Source: Varroa destructor
Lineage: Eukaryota > Arthropoda > Arachnida > Mesostigmata > Varroidae
DNA length: 64,000 nt
NCBI RefSeq assembly: GCF_002443255.2
Contig: NW_019212830.1
Coordinates: 1 to 64,000, forward strand
Direction of reading: 5' to 3'
The notes under the pieces are model-generated. The model did no database searches and was not told the origin of the DNA. It saw only the letters and a program-made list of their open reading frames with translations. Numbering within the stretch: the first letter of the stretch is position 1; every line of letters starts with the position of its first letter. Shown piece by piece: positions 1 to 14,100 of this stretch. The position numbers were made by a program, and so were the translations under genes.

Positions 1-150
1 GTATAGCGAGATCACGTATCGCTGAAAACGCTAGTCACAATACTTCAATATATACACAACGTGCAGCGTACATTACAAGATTTTGAACACATGTCAATTG
101 CTTTCTAGCTTCAAGCGTTTTATAGTAGTCCTATGTCAAACAACACTTAC

Positions 151-327
151 CCGAATGATGTTTTTTAATCGGTCGTAAGTTAGAAATTTCAAAGCGGATT
201 CTGGAGCAATTTTCATCACATTTATTCCATTGCCGCGCCAAAGACCACGAATGCCGCCTTCTTTTTTAAGTATTTGTAAGCAGTTCCACGCTGAACCGCA
301 TTCTTTGCCATGAACTTGAAGATAGAG
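151..327 (-). CDS. SCaMC-like exon 4: rest of carrier repeat 1
   Basis: The acceptor is GTTTACAG before CTCTATCTT. Fifty-nine codons begin L-Y-L-Q-V-H, matching the family's M-Q-V-H after the signature. They contain [15 protein letters not shown] and [11 protein letters not shown], typical of matrix helix 1-2 and transmembrane helix 2. The donor is CGG before GTAAGT, phase 0, so the gene continues off the left end. Confidence 0.93.
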
Positions 328-3300
328 CTGTAAACGCACATAGTATAAAGCGTACATCCCTAAGCATAAGCGGAACTATATGCACATTCTTACCGAATTA
401 CATATAGATAAAGAGAATTAGTTATACTCCCTATTTTTTCCGATTTTTGAAAAGTGCGTCTTGACATTAGTTTTCCGCACGTCAGCATTAAGGAATAGGG
501 GCGTTTCGGAACATGCGAACAAATACGGATATTGCCCCCAAGTCCACATTCGAGACATGGTCATAATAACTCAAGTATTCTAATCTCGAAATTTCCAGTG
601 ACTTTTGTACCTCTAAACGAATTGCAGATTGATCGTAATCTTTGCTGCGGTCCTGATAACTCAAATGGTGAACTTTGCAGTTCTCGTATAGAAAACTGAT
701 AATCTACCACACGATGCACCAATCATTCATGAAAGGTAACCAGCCAGTAGAGAGTGTCATTACCTCCTTATTGCACTCGGGTACAAAGGTCTACCAGACA
801 AACGTAGTATCGGGTGAAATCGCAGTAATTTCATGACTCATCACCCAAGGCGTCCTATAAAACTGTATAATAGAATAATATTACTGCACTCGATACAATC
901 GTGACCTAATAATACTCAACGCCATACCCTGCAACTTATTAATCCTAAATTTACAAAATACAGTTGTGCAAATTTTACGAAGAACATGCCTTCTGCTTTT
1001 TTTGCTTGGGCATCTTTATTAAAATAATGTCTTTGATCACTTCAATATACGATTTAAATATAGTTCAGTATATAGGGCTTGTGGCGACTTAGGACGTACA
1101 GCATTAACTTATGATAATAACTCCTATTTTTTTTATTAAAACAAAGCAATCAACAAGCATTTAAAACAAATAGTTGAATGAGCAGTGGATGCCCACGAGG
1201 CTTGTATTTACCGCCAACACAAACGCTGGGCAGAGCACTTGAGTTCTTTCTCCAGAGGTCGTAATACAACAGCGTGACAGCAAAAGGCGAGGAGGGTCTT
1301 ACAAGCACAGGAAATAAATTCAAAAATATGAACGAACAAACAAAACTTCTATCTATGGGACTCGCAATCACGCTCTTTAGCATCACAGTACCCAGAAGTG
1401 TGGACGCCAGACTCACAACCATGCGCTGAAAGGTTCAGTGTCGCGTCGGGATTAATTATTTCCGAAGCTAGCTAGCCTTTTAGGATCAACAACACACTCG
1501 GGGCTTGATCGCTACAGTCCCACAGTAAATATATAGCGTGGTGATTGGGGCGAAAATTGGGCATAGTTGCATATAGTCGTCGAGTTCATTGTTACGCTTT
1601 TAAATATCGGCTTCTATGCGTTAAAGAACCTCTAGCCTAGGTTTTTTATAAACGAACATTTAAAAGTAAATAAAAATCTGAATTGCTGATAATTACATTT
1701 AGCAAATCATTTTCGCATTTAGTTAGAAAATCAAAAAAAGGGAATAGTTTAGCATTTGAATATAAATATTAGATACTTCGATTCCCTAAGTAGGAAGTGC
1801 AATACTGCTATTTAAGAATAAATGGCATACCTTCGTACGATCAAGGGGTGCTGTGCATGTTCGTGAGACCATACCGGCAACTCCTCCTGACACTAGATGT
1901 CGCCACCAGATGCCATCCCGCAACTCGGCTTCTGTAAAGTCGTCTGGGACTAGTGCGTCCTCACCTGAATAGTTCCGTAAAGTAGCAGGATACTTGAAAC
2001 TTGTCGTAAGTTTTAATTGAATAGTATATAATCTGTGGGGCATAGATTATGGAAACGGCCATCGTAATTTAATTCTATCGGAACACTTATCTAAATACTT
2101 AAGCGATTGCTTTAAAAATGCTCTTTTCACCACGTGGCATGTGCGTGCATTTTTTTTTTCTGATGACAATACAGTCAACAGTCTGTACCTGTAGTCAATA
2201 GATAGCCAATTAGGCTTGAACAAATGCATTTTTATATATTTGTTCTCTTTTTTTGTAAGATACATTGGTTGTATGCTTTTAGCGGCACCGATGTCAGTTT
2301 ATGTTAAATGATAGTATCCCAAAGATACTGTTAGAAATCCGTGCAAAGACTTTGTTACATACATAGTATAAACGTACAGTTTCCATATCTATTGACTGCG
2401 TGAAATTTGAATGACTAGAGCTGTGTAACATTACATTTGTAAATAGTAGTGGAGGCTGTACCTAATTTTAAATGGCAGCGTGCGCCATAGCCAAGAAAAA
2501 TCGCCTTAAAAAAGATGACACCTTGTTGCAGAATGTGACAATAACCTCGAAATCGTTTCATTTTCCACTGGGAATTTTTTCTTTCGCTTAAAGTTAAATA
2601 AGAAAAACTTCTTTAGAAAAACAAAAACCGTATAACTAAAAAACAAATTTTTGAATTATAAGCTTGCATCCCTATTCAAACAGTAATGCTCTGCGCATGC
2701 TAAAAGATATAGATTGCGGTTTAAAAAGTCGATTTTTCGCCTTAATACCTAGGGATCATTATTCACAATAATAGGTGGCTCGTGGCGGAGGCTCGGCAGA
2801 TAAAATCTTCATTCGAAACATCTTAACATTAGAGCGTCTACCTAGAGTCACCTCAGTCGAACACTACGACTAACAGAATCAATCGCTGCCAACGACGTAG
2901 ATTCACGCTACCCAACAGCAAAGCGATTAAATAAAAACCATTTTGTGTTTATATATTGTTTAATGTATTTTCTAATTTTATTTTTTTTTATGTGAGAGGA
3001 TATGTAAAAAAATTATACCCATTGTTTGCGAAAGCTTGATTTTAGGAGGACATGAATATTGTCCACATCGAAAAATTGGTTGATCACACAATTTTTATAC
3101 ATTTAATGATCCGCTGTAATGAATAAACCCTTTCTACAAGATCGCCTAAGATAATAACTTGTCAATTTTTTAAATATCTTGGTTTTTAAATTTAATCAAA
3201 TACACGATAAAGCCTTGATACCTTTGTACCCTGATGCCCTTAGCTTGAAGGCTTACTCGATTGATTCTAACAAAAAACCTGACGTACATGAGAAGCCATT

Positions 3301-6300
3301 TCTGCAATTTGTAGCAAATTAGCCACATAGGTCGCATAAAAAGCCATCGATGGCAAAATTAGTTTATCTCTGGTCATATGCAACAGAAAATCGGCGCTAT
3401 AAAATGATGCCAATACGTGTGTCATTCCTCCTTGAATCATTGCTTGAAATCTATCGACTCGACTAAAATTCACCTCAGGTGAATATGTGCATTGATGTAA
3501 TTTAACGTTTGATACCCGGTAGCTATTTCAATTTTATCCGCAATAAAATGTGTCGCCATAGACACGCTCAGAAATTTGGCAAATAACGGAAGAATCAGAC
3601 GCCAAGAACCATCATGAATACATGCGACAACTTGCTTTGCTCGAATTGTACCGAGAAGATTCGCGGTTTCATGGTATTTTCGTGTAGCAGAGAAACTTCA
3701 ATTGACCGCTTTCATGGCTAATGAACACATCCGTCGGCAATTCGGACGCCTACCAGTATCCGACATATTCCATTCTATACTGTCAGGCACTAGCGAGTGC
3801 GATTACGTAGCAATAAACGGATTATCGAATTCGCCACGTAAGTTAATCACATACTTGGGATATCGCTGACCAAATCCAAACATTAGAGGGCTTTCCATTA
3901 ATGTTAAATTCATAGAAAGCAACCGAGCTTGAAACACTTCCCGGTAGGTAAACAACACCAAGAAAGTTATGGAAGCGGCATACTCACTGCTTGATACGCT
4001 GGCAAAAGGTGAATAAAAAGGGTTTATATCCTTTCCCCACGCCTCATCCCAAAGGAGATCCTGTATAGGGTCCAATTGGAGCAACAAAAAACCCATTTGG
4101 TCCGTTCTTGGTGAGATCCTTTCTTCTAGTACTAAAGTTATTTAAGCACAACAGCAATTTATCACAATTCGAATGCACCCTTATCGTTCAACTTCCGTTA
4201 AAGGTCGAACCTACATTGAGCTCTTGCTAACGATGTTAACCGTCAATCTAGCGGTCCGCTTGCACTTCTCCTCACTCTTTGGCTAGGCCGCACACAAGTT
4301 CTTGTTGAACTTGATGCTTTCACTTGTAGAATTTAATCATCATATAATAACGACATCTAAAAGGTCATACGAATGGGAAGAGCGTCTTACTATCTTTACC
4401 AAATTTACAAGTAACAAAAACTTGAAGAGGATATAATGAGCAAAAATATTTACGCTCGGAAGATCAACATGACCTAGAGACTAAGTGTTTTATGTTCTAA
4501 GTTAACACAACGCGTGGCATAACTGATACTTGGTAGGAAGTGCTGCAGAGCAGGCGGTGTCATTACCGTCATTATTAGCACTCTTACCACGAACACACGA
4601 CACCAGTGCACAGCTGCTCTGGACAAACTGGCGATTTCTCTGTCTGCTAATACTAGTTGGCGGTATTTGGCGGCAGTACCACGTGAGCGAGAGGTTGGCG
4701 AGACGGGAGTCTACAGGCACATATAGCAACATGGAAAGGAGGTATAACCAGGCAAAACTGCCGAGCTAGGCCCTAATGGCGAGAGCAAAGATAGTAACGT
4801 TCCCAGTAATTTAACCTTTACTTGACCACAATAGAGCCACCGAATCAAACATAAATATTCGCCAGTTTACGCGATCGCTACTTTGAGACACCATCATTGA
4901 AGAATTAGTAAATTTCATTAACTTGAAACTTCCCGGAAAATTCAAGACCTCGTCAATCTGTTTTGAGGCTGTAAACTCCGTATATTTCGCATAATGCGTA
5001 CAGCCGTAAATCCGTTTTGCAATTGTGATTCTTTATGATGCTACATAGTTCGAAATACCAATCCAGTTATTGTCGTGATAATGACGCTGAAACAAAAACC
5101 TTATCAGATCGTTCAATTGCAGTTGTAATGAACCCCGTAAAACGTATATTAAACGATCTGTCGGGTTTAGATGTCGACAGTCAACTAATACGCCGTGTTC
5201 AATTATTTTAGCTGGCACAAATTCTTAAAAAAGACAGTCATGACTTTTTTCATGTTCTAACTGATGTAGTCCTTGGCTAACGAAAATTTGACTTAATGCT
5301 AACTTAATAGGCGCACACCACAAGCTACACTTTCGGCAGTTTCACATCAACGATAGATCGAATCAGAATTATCACAGTAGTGCCGCAAATGAGCTACAAT
5401 GAAGCTTCTATGAAATTTGACATGATGTTTTTGTTCAATTTGTAGTTACCCTTTACCCGCAATAAAGTGTCAAAGCATGAGAAAGCTTTCATATGACTGC
5501 GGTCCCAAAACACAGCTGCCTTCAGGCCACGATTGACTTCGACAGAATAGACAACGCTGATTACCACTATGTTTGTCGAAATTATTCAATTAAATTCCTG
5601 TAACTAATGTAATTTTGAATATACTTTTACAAAATAAGAAAAACGTCTCGAGGGCCAGCCATTTACGACGCGAGTCGCGCTACTCTAATGCCAATACGGA
5701 AATATTTTTTCACGCAAGAATGATTTAGGTACCGTCGTGGTGTGCTTCTACCTAAAAGAGCGAAAGACAGTCACATTACACTGAATGTTTAATTAGAGAA
5801 AGTTAAACTTTTTTTTTCGGTCAAGGAAGCCAAACTTCTGTGTAGCACGCTCTGTACTGTGAGTACTAGAAGTGCATCAACGCTTTTTGGTGCCATGATT
5901 AACTCAAGCAGGGTTCTATAAAAAAACAATTTCCATTCTAAAAATAGACAGTCTAACGTATTCAACAGATGAAATTAAGGACTGTCTGCTATGGGAGTTC
6001 GGTTTTCCCCTACGTATTTTAATTTAATTAAGCTCTTTCGATAGCACGATTCTTCTCCGCCTCGTTTCTATGACCCTTGCAGATTACTCTTGCTAAGCGC
6101 AGTAGGAAGTATAAGCACAATCATTTTGCAAAACGCAACTGCAAAATGTGCTTATTTTATCAGCCTAATATATATAATATAAAAATTACTGAGTTCAAGC
6201 TATGGACCTACATGTAAACCTCTAGCAAAACTACATAGCATATTTGTGGGCCGGGTGCTCCGTTTACCCCCGTTGCCGGGATAATCAAAAACTTATAATT

Positions 6301-9300
6301 TTATACTTTGGTTCAATTGGCCGTTTGGATAGAATGTTTCATCATACCATACTTTGTTTGTGAACGCTTAAGAATAACACGTACTCTCTTCAGCTTGATA
6401 GGATCAAAGCGCATAAATTATCAAAAGTTCTTAAGAACCATGAAAACAGTTGTAAATGTTAATCTTCCGAAGGAAAGGAAAATGGCTATTATATAAACTA
6501 CATTTACTGGCCATTACCTGCGCCTATTATGGTTTGTTCAACCTCTCAATTCTATTTTAATTCGTTAATTAGTACTGACCAGATAGCTCAGACAAGTTTT
6601 TCTGAAATGTATGTATTCACTAAACATACTTGGTATCACATACTAGGCTTATAGGCTTCATAGGCCTAAAGCTCTGTCACATCTTTTAAGTGATTTAGAT
6701 ACATTTTATCTTACACAGGTCAGTCAGAAAATTATACATTGGTTTGAATTATTATAAGGATAACATATTGAATAAAAATATCAAGTCAACCTACTATGAA
6801 AACATGCACTGCATTTCCCGTCACATCTTTCGAAAAATCCTCGAGCACAGCAGTTGTAGCAGCTCGAATATTGTAGCTGCTGTTGCTGTCGGTCCACTCT
6901 AACGTTAGTTTGAAACCTATCTTGCAAGTCGTCATTATTGCCATAAATATTATCGTCCTTACTTTCATTGTCAGAAAGACTCGTAATGACGTTATCACTA
7001 TCTTCCGTTTCAACGCTTCCCTGATTGCGTTCATAAATAATTCCGTTGAACATCGATAGTTTAGGCTGTTTTTCAATATGATTTCAAATACTTTATAAAC
7101 CTCGTTTTCGCTCAAATTTAGCTTCGTCTCACTTAGGAAGGCCAAAACCTTGGACACACTGTGGGAAGATCTTACGGTCATCCACTAAAACTTAGCTAAG
7201 GTTACATTAAGTATTAGTAAGTAACGCTGAAGAAAAAACGTTAAGTAAATATAATACAACAACTAAGTGACAAACATTTAAAGTTCCTAAAAAGTATTTA
7301 TCCATTTATCCATGGAGAGACATCCATTAGTAGCCTTTCAAATGGATGTCTCTCCATGTTGTTTTTCCACCAGAACAAACACTCGGAGTAGACAGTTCCA
7401 CCACATTACCGATGGCCAAATTCTCGGTTTTCAAAGCTGGTCGAACGACTGACTCCCAACTTGAAACGAAATGTCTACGCCCACTTTCAAATTTAGATCA
7501 GCCGTTTTTTTGAGTTTAGTAGGAAAACACGTCACCGCTGAACCGTCACAAAAGTAAGCAATCAATCGAAGGTATATTTTCACATAAGTTTTAAGTTCGT
7601 CTAGGATAGTGCTGGGCGGAACACCGCTATTTGTAGAGTATCTGAAAAGCAGATTTAAACTTTGTTTCATTCCTACAAGTTCGAAGCACATGAATAGGAA
7701 ATATAGCGGAGATCGATTTTGACTTCTATAAGGAGAATTTTATGACTAATGAAGCCTAAAAAGGGCAGAACAGAAATAAGAGATACGTAGTTACACATTT
7801 CGCAGTACATGCGCTCCATCACATCGTGTGTGAAATAGTGGATTTTCGGTTGCTAGCAATTACGGAAATCTACACAATATGTGGTGCAATAGATTATACC
7901 ATACGGCGTCATGTTGTGCAGTATCACAGTTTAACAAATTCTCCAATAGGGCACACCGATCTTAAATGTTTAAAATTGTTCAGTTCATACATGCATACGA
8001 TACAATTATATCTCTATAAACGCAGATAAACTATTTTGCACAGAAGCCGATTTAAACATAGAAGTGACACGTATATGTGATCGCGCTAAAATTCCAATGC
8101 ATTTTTCCCTTTTTACTGTTGAGAGCCTTGGTGTTAGTCTTGTCAATATTGTAGTACTACAGTTCTCAGCATAATTTCGGGGCATAGTAGATAGCAGTAT
8201 TTACGAAAACATCGTGCTAATAATTTATAGTAAACATAGGGATCGCATATCGGAGTGCATTGCGTATTGCTCTAAATACGTTTTTCTATCTAAAACTGCT
8301 CATCGATTTAACGTTGTAAAACAAGGATCTAAGTCGGATATTTTGTTTTCGTAACTTATCGTTCTTCGTTCAGAACGTTCATAATTATACGGATGCCTCA
8401 GGTGGTGAATTATATTGACGGAGTTTTTCGATAAAGAGAAAAGTATTTTTCACTATGTACACTAATCGGTTTTTCGTAAATGAAAGGCTTGATTTTTCTC
8501 AGGAAGGCGCGTTTAAACCTGTAGAAAACTACGACGTGCGAGAATGACATCTGAATCCCACAAGATGCTATGGGTTCGACTTTCATTTGACAAAGACGAA
8601 GCGCAGTTCCCAACGAAAGTTCCCATGACTATTTAGTGTCGGTACTATTTAGTGCTTTTCAAGCTCTATCCCCTATGTATGCTCTAAACGACTTAGCGCT
8701 CGAGGTTAATGTGATATTCACGTACGTACATTCTTCGATGTGCTTCAGCGATCTTCCATTTAGTCGCAATATGTCGGCATCTGCTAGCTGGTTGTCATCG
8801 ATAAACTTCATGGCTTCGGTTATTTTTGTGCTAACCTCTAGGCCAAATTTTAGCACGTACTGAATCACGGTAGATACAGTTTACTACAAACGGTGTCTGC
8901 TGTGGCTCAATACCACAAGGTCGTCTGCGTTCACGATAATTTTTACCGACTTATGCGTATTTATTTTTTTCTACGACAAGGGTTGGGAACAACAGAGTTG
9001 TCGTAAAATCATTCGTCTCTTTATGATCGATCAGCGTTCCATTACTCTGACCCCCATCACTAGCCTGCTAACTCGTAGCATAGACTTTAGTACGCGTAGG
9101 TCGATGCTCCGTGGCGGAACAGCGTCTTAAGTATCTGAATCCGTGTCGTGAAATCCGGAAGTCGACGAAGACGCTGCACACGGACCGACTTTTTCAGTAT
9201 AATGATTTTTCACTAATATTTGGGGACAGCGTACCCACTAGTAGTCGAAAATGGCATCGAGTATAAAGCATCTAAACGTTAGCTCTCGGCTTTCTAATCA

Positions 9301-11081
9301 CCCAGTTTTGAAAACGTTACTAAAAAATTACATGAAAATCCTTGACCGCATTACCCGAATATTATCGTTCGTGCTTTACATCATATTAATTCATGTGCGT
9401 TATCGCCAATTTTAAGTTTCCTAAATGCACAACATTGATGATTCCAATTATTAGTTACTATTTTCAGCGAGGAAGTATTTCGTCTACTAAAGTATGTCGC
9501 CTGAAAGTCAAACAATTTTGTTATGAGCTTTGCATTGTACTTAACATTGGCTTAACAATATTGAGTAATACTATCGTATCACAGAAGAAAAACCCAGCAA
9601 TAAGAAACATTTGTACTTCCCAATAACCAGAATATATTTTTCCTTTTGTAAATCTCGACCTCTAGCTGGTCTTGTGAAATACCAATTCAGCAATTGCAGA
9701 TTGAGTAGAAATGATCTCCCAGTATTAGCAAACGCTATTCAGGAAAACCCTATTAGGAGCTGATAAAAATTCATCAAAAATTAGGAACAACACTATCTTT
9801 AAAAGAGGTTAATTTTAGGAATCGCGGTAATGTTTGCACCAAATAAAGAGGATCTAACTAAGTCCAAGAAATTGCCAGTTGAGAAGGTCAATGCGCAACG
9901 TAGACGTAGTTTAGAAATTAGACAACAAGACTGCATACACTGATGCTAAGAACTCAAGAATATTTCTCATTGTTTCAAGATCTACTCGTTTATCGCCAAC
10001 AGTGATTCAACTAGCCCATATATATTAGACTGTTTAGTATAAAACGCAACAAACATTTTTTAAGGTGCTATTTTATAACGGTGCAACGGTTCACGACACT
10101 CGAAATTTTGAATTCGAAATGCACTTGTACACTCTGAAATCTGAGACCGTTACTCAGATATCGTCACTCAGGGTTTTTAGCAAACGAGTCGTGGCAACCC
10201 ATAAAAAATAAGGTAAATAACGGATAATAGTTCGATTTTGGAATTGCAGAGGTCGACACAGCTCGCTTGATGGATACTGTATTCGGTAATTAGTTCCACT
10301 ACTAATAGTAGTATCAGCCGTTGATTCATGAAAATCCAGGAAGTACATTTTAAAATTAAAGATATGTGGTGATGTGAGTAACGAGGTGTTTAGAACAAGA
10401 TGACTCTGCCAACGGTGCACAGGTCTTAGCACTTAGTTTTGATGTATGTAAAAATACTATATTTGTTTGCCTCGATTAAATTGAAAAGTTTAGAAAATTG
10501 AATGAATGCATACCGCATAATTTAAACGAGGATCAAGACAGACATAGAGACACGTGCTTCACTATGCTGTTACGCTATAACAATGATTCCACTGTGCCCT
10601 GTGATAAAAATTGATCCTCTATAATAACCGCAAACGGTTACATTAATGGATAGATACAACTGAACTTGCGGATTATCATTCTAACATAAATGACCAGCTG
10701 CAAAACCTTACGGTATTTGTTTGGTGATCTAAAACGAATGTGATTCATTACGACTTCATGTATCCTGGTTCGTCGATTACGGCTAAAGTGTAGCGCCAAC
10801 AATCAGAGATGATGAAAAGCTCCATATTAAATAATCAAGATCAACGAACAAAGGAAAATCACTCCTACTGAACTATGACATTCGAATTCAGAGTGGGAAA
10901 GCAGGTGTTCATATCATACTCGTCAGACACTCTTTTTTTAAGATACTGACAGTCGCTTAATAAAAAAAATCCTTAAATTTCAAGATAGCTAAGGGTCATA
11001 AAAAATAATAACGCATATTTGAAAATAAATTAACTAGGCCTGTGAAAATTCAAAAGGTATATTACGTTTTGTACTGCTCGA

Positions 11082-11122
<41 letters not shown>

Positions 11123-14100
11123 CGTGCATATATTTACGTACAGTTGAGAAAACTACACTGTACATTATATTTTACGCTAAGTAAAAGATGAAACAAAAAG
11201 CTTATGAGCTTTATTTGTAGAAAACCGTTTTTATTACTGAAGTCGAGTATACACATATGCAGTATTTATAGATACATTTTATACATAAATTGAGGGGAGA
11301 TGGATGAAAACTGGGGGGATTTCGATAGTCTATCAGGTTGTACATTAAGCATCGGTATTTCGGTGAGTCGATCGACTCCCAACTGTTTGTTTTCTTTTTC
11401 ATAGTTCACGACATATTTTCTAGTCTGTTGAAGAAATCCCACAACGCAAATTACTGCTGTAAGGTAAACGGCCATATCCCTGCCTAACACAAGCCAACAT
11501 ATTCACGCACATTTTAATTAGACTATGACAAAATCTTTTGGAAGCAAACAAGTAACAGCTGTTTGTAACATGAAACAGTTATATGCAAACGAATAAGGGC
11601 GGATGGTTTCAGCAGTGATTTTGGCTAAGTACATGCGTTTCCCAAGGAAGGGAGAATCAGCTGGCTTAGTGTAGCTCTGGGACAGATAGTTTTGCAAGGA
11701 GACATCTATATAATCTCCTCTTATGATTTCATAAAAAACTTTGTTACAAAACAAAGCTCAAAGAGTTGTGCCATTATTATTCTGTCTGTCGAGATCCTCC
11801 CCCCCCCCCCATCATATAACTGACGCTTATCGTCGCACAGACATGCACCGTACTGCTGTAGCACAAGCGTAGTTAAATCTCACGCCGTACAGTACTACTA
11901 CTCCACAAATAAAGCAGAAAGTTACTTATGTAAGGCAGACGAATGATCTGTCAGAAGCAGCCGGCAGCGGCATGGTTAAGACAACTCGGCGACAACGTGG
12001 CTTAGTTAGAGCACCTCACAATACACGTACACTTGTCTGCCATCCCTTTCTTACTTTGTTATTGTTTATTGTCGTCTGCCACGACAACTATCGATAATGA
12101 CGCTAGAAGTAAATAAACGTTTGCGCGTTTCATCCTTAAACATTGCGTCAGATAATTGGCTCCCAACAATAAAAACTATTCGTACATACGTTAAGATAAA
12201 ATTAACTTCAACTTAAATATCTGTATAATGGGGAACATAAATTATACGCTGTGAATATCACCTTTATTTTTTTATACATTTGTGTAAAGAACGTGCAGAG
12301 TATGCACATACAACCACAAATAGCTCAAACTTTCTTTATTTTCCTTTTTAATTTCTTTTCTTTATTATTCGCGTGAAAGTTCTTTAATCCACTGCAAAAA
12401 TTTTAATTTGATAAACTGAATTTTTCCATGAAATGTTAAAAAGGAGTTAAGAACAGACTTGAATAATTTGTAATTGACATTAGTCTGCCGTGTAATACTA
12501 GGCAAGTTCAAAAAGCATTTCAATTAAATGTTTTAAATGAAACGACACCAAGGTTTGCTGTGTCGATTCTCATCAACGACACAATTTGTATACAATTCGT
12601 ATCCGTAAAGGAATTTTTTTGTATTTTTGATGTGACCTTGTGTCTCGACAAGCCAACTGAAATTCACAAGAAAGCCTTTTGAGTTTACACCAGGGCATAG
12701 ACTAGGAAGCAAGCCACCAACTAAAACTTAATGTTGCATCTCCAAAGAAGTCACCAAAATCACTTGCGTACCCATAAACAACAAGCGCCTTCTACGTTAA
12801 AGGTGCGATAAGGAATATCCTCATTGTGAAGCAAGAAGAATAAGCACCTCGTTTGACACGATGAATTTCATCCCCCCGCCCCTTTGATGTCAATCCGGGT
12901 ATTTATACTCTGTTAAAAAAGTAGCAAGCAGTTTAGGCATTACTCGATACATAGGCCAATACGTGAACGTAATTCTATCAGCGGTCGTAATCTAATCAAC
13001 AATTTCTCCTACTTTCTTACACTAAAGGAATATCAAACGTGAAAATCGTGTACTACCTACTATAATTATTCTTAGATCAACGTAGTTAGAATTATTTGCG
13101 TAATTTCGCTGCAAAGAGAAGCTCGCGAAGTCGACCCGTTGTTATTCGAAAATCTGACTGAAATTTCACAAAATGGAACCAAAGTTTTTTCTTCATCGGG
13201 AACGGCTTGTTCCTTTTTTCAAGCTAATAATGTTACCTAACATTATCTAAAAATACTTTAGCTTATAGCCAGAACTAAAATATTCGAGAAAATTTGTATA
13301 TTTTCGGCGCTACATGAACTCAACTGCAATAACTTGAACAAAATGATTGTTTTTAAATGCTGCACCTACCGACGTCTAGCATAACGGAATGATGCCTCCA
13401 CAGAGAAATAATTTCGTGCAAATCAGAGGTTGGATGAAACAATAGGTAGTCCCGCCACTCCTCGAAGTTGATCGTCAGAGAGCCATCTTTATCCATTCTT
13501 CTAAGAAGTCGGTGCGCCTCCGCCTGATCAATATTGATGCCCAGCTTCCGACACGATGACATAATTTCCTGCAGACCAACAGCAAGGTGGCTGTCATCAG
13601 CGTGACCAACATCATAAATCGAGGCCATACGGCCAGTACCTTTGATGGCGATTCTCCACAAATACTATTGTTTCACTGCTGTTAAACTAGAAGCACTAAC
13701 CAATGCCATTTTTTTTTGTTTTGCCACTTTTTAAATGAAAATAGTATAAAAAATTGCCATTGAAAATTTGAGTGGCAATATTTTTAAGCAAATTTGTTTT
13801 TTTCAATCTTGCTTTATCAAACAGTGTTTTCATCAAAGTTGCTTTATGCTTATTTCTGTTCAAACAAATTTATTTCGAATGTGTGAAGCATATTTCATGT
13901 TTATTAGGGTAGTTTCTTTTTCCAAAATTCGTGAAAAAATTACTCAGCTATGGTTAGTTATATTAGTTATAAAACAATTATTTCTAAACTCCAATAATAT
14001 TGAATATTTTTTTGCTTCTAAGTATCCTTACCTGATTAGATATATTGCAGAGACAAAATATGTTACACGGAAGTGATTAAAACCGATATTAACTTACAGA

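Larger units (their letters stand above)
1965..13369 (-). other. SCaMC-like intron 2, about 11.4 kb
   Basis: A very long intron. It holds an unassigned decayed coding stretch (3267-4150), two hairpins (6111-6155 and 7311-7358), a LINE reverse-transcriptase relic (8410-9200) and a TA microsatellite (11084-11119). It also has a run of C at about 11,800-11,810. The rest is AT-rich and shows nothing I can name. Confidence 0.8.
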
